A stretch of DNA of 7,772 nt from positions 1 through 7,772 of the forward strand of contig JBBRFH010000162.1 of NCBI GenBank assembly GCA_038224615.1, given 5' to 3'. Positions 6,130 through 7,772 of this stretch are shown here, in pieces; within the stretch, counting starts at the first letter, position 1; each line of letters opens with the position of its first letter. The translations under genes and the position numbers were made by a program. The DNA comes from JBBRFH01 sp038224615. Lineage in GTDB: Bacteria > Planctomycetota > Phycisphaerae > Tepidisphaerales > Tepidisphaeraceae. Below the pieces are notes generated by a model that saw only the letters and a list, made by a program, of their open reading frames with translations, was not told the origin of the DNA and searched no databases.

Positions 6130-6187
6130 CGTAGCGCGGGCGTCCCGCCCGGGTCAGTCTTAACACGGGCGAGACGCCCGTGCTACG
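6130..6187. repeat. Inverted pair of REP-like units (second copy) in the ruvA-ruvB spacer
   Basis: Units at 6130-6153 (plus) and 6164-6187 (minus) agree at 21 of 24 positions and belong to the family seen at 5007-5071. Each begins CGTAGC, with GTAG in place of GTGG, followed by a palindrome. The right unit pairs CACGGGCG with CGCCCGTG over 8 bp around a 3-nt loop; the left unit pairs CGGGCG with CGCCCG. The 10-bp centre is unrelated to that of the other copy. The element fills nearly all of the 67-bp spacer, from 2 bp after the ruvA stop to 7 bp before the ruvB ATG, so it should be transcribed with ruvAB and can fold either as one long hairpin or two small ones. Confidence 0.75.
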
Positions 6188-6189
6188 GA

Positions 6190-6825
6190 TCAGCGCGAGC
6201 TCCTCAAACGAAGCATCTCGCGCACCAGTTGGTCGGTCTTGCCATCGGGATGAACGCTTCGCGCTTTGTCCAGCAAGGCCTCGGCATCGATCCGGCGTTC
6301 GCCGAGCGCGACCAGCGCGGTGATGGCGTCTTCTTCGACGTTGTTGTGTCGACGTGAAACGCTCGCGATGCCCGCCCCGCCGCCGGTGCGCGCTTCTGCG
6401 AAAGCGCCGGCTTTGCCGGACAGTTCGGCGACGATCAGCTCCGCCGTCCGCTTGCCGATGCCTTTGAGCTTGGTGAGAAACCGCGCGTCCTTGCTCTCGA
6501 TCGCGTGGGCGACGGCACCGATCGGCTCGGTCAGCGCCTTGAGCGCCGTCTTCGGGCCGATGCCTTTGACCGTCGTGAACAGCTCGAAAAATGCGCGGTC
6601 CTGTTTCTGCAGGAAGCCGATCATCCGCGGCTCAAGATTGCCGCGGTTGGGATCGCCTTCGAGATAGACCAGCGTGTGCAGCGTCGCCTCGCGCCCGACC
6701 AGCGATTCAAACTCCGCCGCGTCCGATGCCGCGATCAGCACCGACAACGTCATCGGCCCCATGCGCAGATCAATCTGCGATTCATTGTGAACGTGTGCGA
6801 CGGTGCCGGTGATGCTGGTAATCAT
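6190..6825 (-). CDS. ruvA: Holliday junction branch migration protein RuvA
   Basis: DNA-binding subunit of RuvAB; tetramers clamp the four-way junction in an open square and load RuvB. The 211-residue product begins MITSITGTVAHV, the usual start of the N-terminal OB domain (to about residue 64). It continues through MIGFLQKQDRAFFELFTTVKGIGPKTALKAL (68-98) with the first helix-hairpin-helix, then LKGIGKRTAELIVAEL (120-135) with the second. A flexible Gly/Ala-rich linker (about 138-160) leads to the C-terminal three-helix domain III (163-208), which contacts RuvB. Length and domain order are normal. The ATG at 6825 is fixed by the conserved N-terminus; no clear Shine-Dalgarno motif precedes it. 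ruvA and ruvB are in the common order on one strand and are probably co-transcribed. ruvC is not upstream here; a spermidine-synthase-like gene takes that place. Confidence 0.97.
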   Translation of the reverse strand: MITSITGTVAHVHNESQIDLRMGPMTLSVLIAASDAAEFESLVGREATLHTLVYLEGDPNRGNLEPRMIGFLQKQDRAFFELFTTVKGIGPKTALKALTEPIGAVAHAIESKDARFLTKLKGIGKRTAELIVAELSGKAGAFAEARTGGGAGIASVSRRHNNVEEDAITALVALGERRIDAEALLDKARSVHPDGKTDQLVREMLRLRSSR

Positions 6826-6878
6826 GCGAGTGCGCCCAGAGCGTACCGCACCACACCACCGGCGTCATCTCCGCGGCC

Positions 6879-6927
6879 GAGCATGCGCGGCGCGCGCGAG
6901 AGGCTGGAAGCGCATGCTCCCAGCCTC
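6879..6927. other. Two interleaved inverted repeats with H-type pseudoknot topology
   Basis: GAGCATGCGC (6879-6888) is the reverse complement of GCGCATGCTC (6910-6919): 10 bp, perfect. GAGGCTGG (6900-6907) is the reverse complement of CCAGCCTC (6920-6927): 8 bp, perfect. The second stem's left arm lies in the first stem's loop and its right arm directly abuts the first stem, the layout of a pseudoknot with stacked stems. It lies in the 169-bp spacer between the spermidine-synthase-like gene and ruvA. It could be a fold in a transcript, two overlapping binding palindromes, or another dispersed repeat. The rest of the spacer shows nothing recognisable. Confidence 0.5.
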
Positions 6928-6994
6928 CCTATTTGCGTCATGTCGATGAAAACAATCAGCGGGTGCGGCGACGTCGGATCAGGCCGAGAGCGGT

Positions 6995-7772
6995 CTACTT
7001 CTGCGGCCGGTCCGACCACTGGCGCAGGATGGCCGGGGCTTGGGGACGGTCAGGGTGGGCGCCGGCCAGGTCGGCCAGGAGGGAGTGGGCGAGGGCGGGG
7101 TTTTCGCGGGCGACGGCCGGGAGAACGCGGGAAATCAGGTACATGTAGGCATCGGCGAAATCGGTGCTGGCCAAGGCGCTTTGATGGAGGCCCTTGAGCT
7201 GATCGGGACCTTCCGGAAAAGCCAGAGCATGGAGAAAAAGATCGCGGGCGCGGGCGAAATCTCTGAGCCGGCCGAGGGTGGAATCGGAGGGGCTGGAGAG
7301 CCACAGGGCGGGGTCGGCGGGGCCGATTTTCTCGAGCAGGGCGAAGAGACGGCTGGCCGGCGGTTCGGGGAGGGAGTAAGTGAACCGGGGGGCGATGAAC
7401 TGAACCAGCGGCAGGTCATCGGTATTCAGCGGGCCAGGGCCAGCGAAACGGCGAAGCTGATCGGCGTCGGCGATGAAACTGCCCAATATCTGGAAATCAT
7501 CGGCCAGATTCACCCGGCCAAGAACTTCGGGAGCGGGATTGCCCGCACGGGTGGCCAGCAAATTCGTGGGATAAGCCGCGCCATTCATTCGTCCGACTAG
7601 ACCAAGAATCGGCGACTCGACGCTGTTATGGCAGAGCAGAAGTTGTGCATCAGGAAAAACTTGCAGGAAAGACCGCGTGATCAGCCGCAGCGTGGGCAGA
7701 TCAAGCTGATAGAGCGGCAGCCACTGACAGAACAGCCCCTGATTACGCAAACGCGTCCTGACGGCGGCAAAG
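6995..7772 (-). CDS. Spermidine-synthase-like (fused membrane/synthase type) protein, C-terminal part
   Basis: Partial gene: the frame stays open to the right window edge, reading FAAVRTRLRNQGLFCQWLPLYQL from the edge inward, so the N-terminal part is missing from this window. The segment RLRNQGLFCQWLPLYQLDLPTLRLITRSFLQVFPDAQLLLC is the late part of a spermidine-synthase-like Rossmann methyltransferase fold as found in planctomycete proteins annotated as fused MFS/spermidine synthase. LNTDDLPLVQFIAPRFTY matches the NTDDxPxxEF-type motif near the end of that domain. About 140 further residues follow, mostly helical by eye and possibly TPR-like, ending in SDRPQK. Whether the missing part carries membrane helices, and whether the protein makes polyamines at all, cannot be seen. 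A TTG at 7750 could serve as a start only if the gene were truncated; the family match continuing upstream argues against that. Same strand as ruvA, with a 169-bp spacer between. Confidence 0.8.
   Translation of the reverse strand, partial: FAAVRTRLRNQGLFCQWLPLYQLDLPTLRLITRSFLQVFPDAQLLLCHNSVESPILGLVGRMNGAAYPTNLLATRAGNPAPEVLGRVNLADDFQILGSFIADADQLRRFAGPGPLNTDDLPLVQFIAPRFTYSLPEPPASRLFALLEKIGPADPALWLSSPSDSTLGRLRDFARARDLFLHALAFPEGPDQLKGLHQSALASTDFADAYMYLISRVLPAVARENPALAHSLLADLAGAHPDRPQAPAILRQWSDRPQK

Noticed and set aside
5007..6187. CRISPR-like array made of the repeated 24-bp units
   Set aside because: The units occur as two inverted pairs more than 1 kb apart with ruvB between them, not as direct repeats with regular spacers.

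Overview
The window looks like a high-GC chromosomal segment from a member of the Planctomycetes-Verrucomicrobia-Chlamydiae (PVC) superphylum, most likely a planctomycete. The best marker is the small basic protein at 2847-3200. Its N-terminal half matches the family described as a signature protein of the PVC superphylum. Weak or absent Shine-Dalgarno sequences at several starts and a fused membrane/spermidine-synthase-type protein fit this placement. I cannot assign a class with certainty.

Layout, left to right. A 20-bp imperfect inverted repeat (9-65) lies in the leftmost noncoding stretch. A complete GH95 glycoside hydrolase (alpha-L-fucosidase/alpha-L-galactosidase family) runs on the minus strand at 212-2494. 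A divergent spacer of about 350 bp follows, with a strong bulged hairpin and a possible promoter. Next come the PVC small basic protein with an Ala/Lys/Pro/Gly repeat tail (plus), a spacer carrying a 17-bp inverted repeat, and a class I/II PLP aminotransferase (plus, 3354-4472). The aminotransferase converges on a GNAT acetyltransferase (minus, 4498-4962). The rest is minus strand: ruvB (5079-6122), ruvA (6190-6825), and the C-terminal part of a spermidine-synthase-like protein that runs off the right edge (6995-7772).

How the genes work together. ruvA and ruvB encode the Holliday-junction branch-migration motor and look like one transcription unit; ruvC is not adjacent. The other genes (glycan hydrolase, aminotransferase, acetyltransferase, spermidine-synthase-like protein) show no obvious common pathway, and nothing suggests a defence, secretion or biosynthetic island.

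The most unusual content is between the genes. Every spacer longer than about 60 bp holds an inverted repeat or strong hairpin. Two of them, on either side of ruvB, belong to one family: pairs of inverted 24-bp REP-like units. Each unit starts with a GTRG tetranucleotide followed by a short GC-rich palindrome, the layout known from REP sequences mobilised by RAYT (Y1/HUH) transposases. One pair lies inside the ruvA-ruvB spacer and abuts the ruvB ribosome-binding region.
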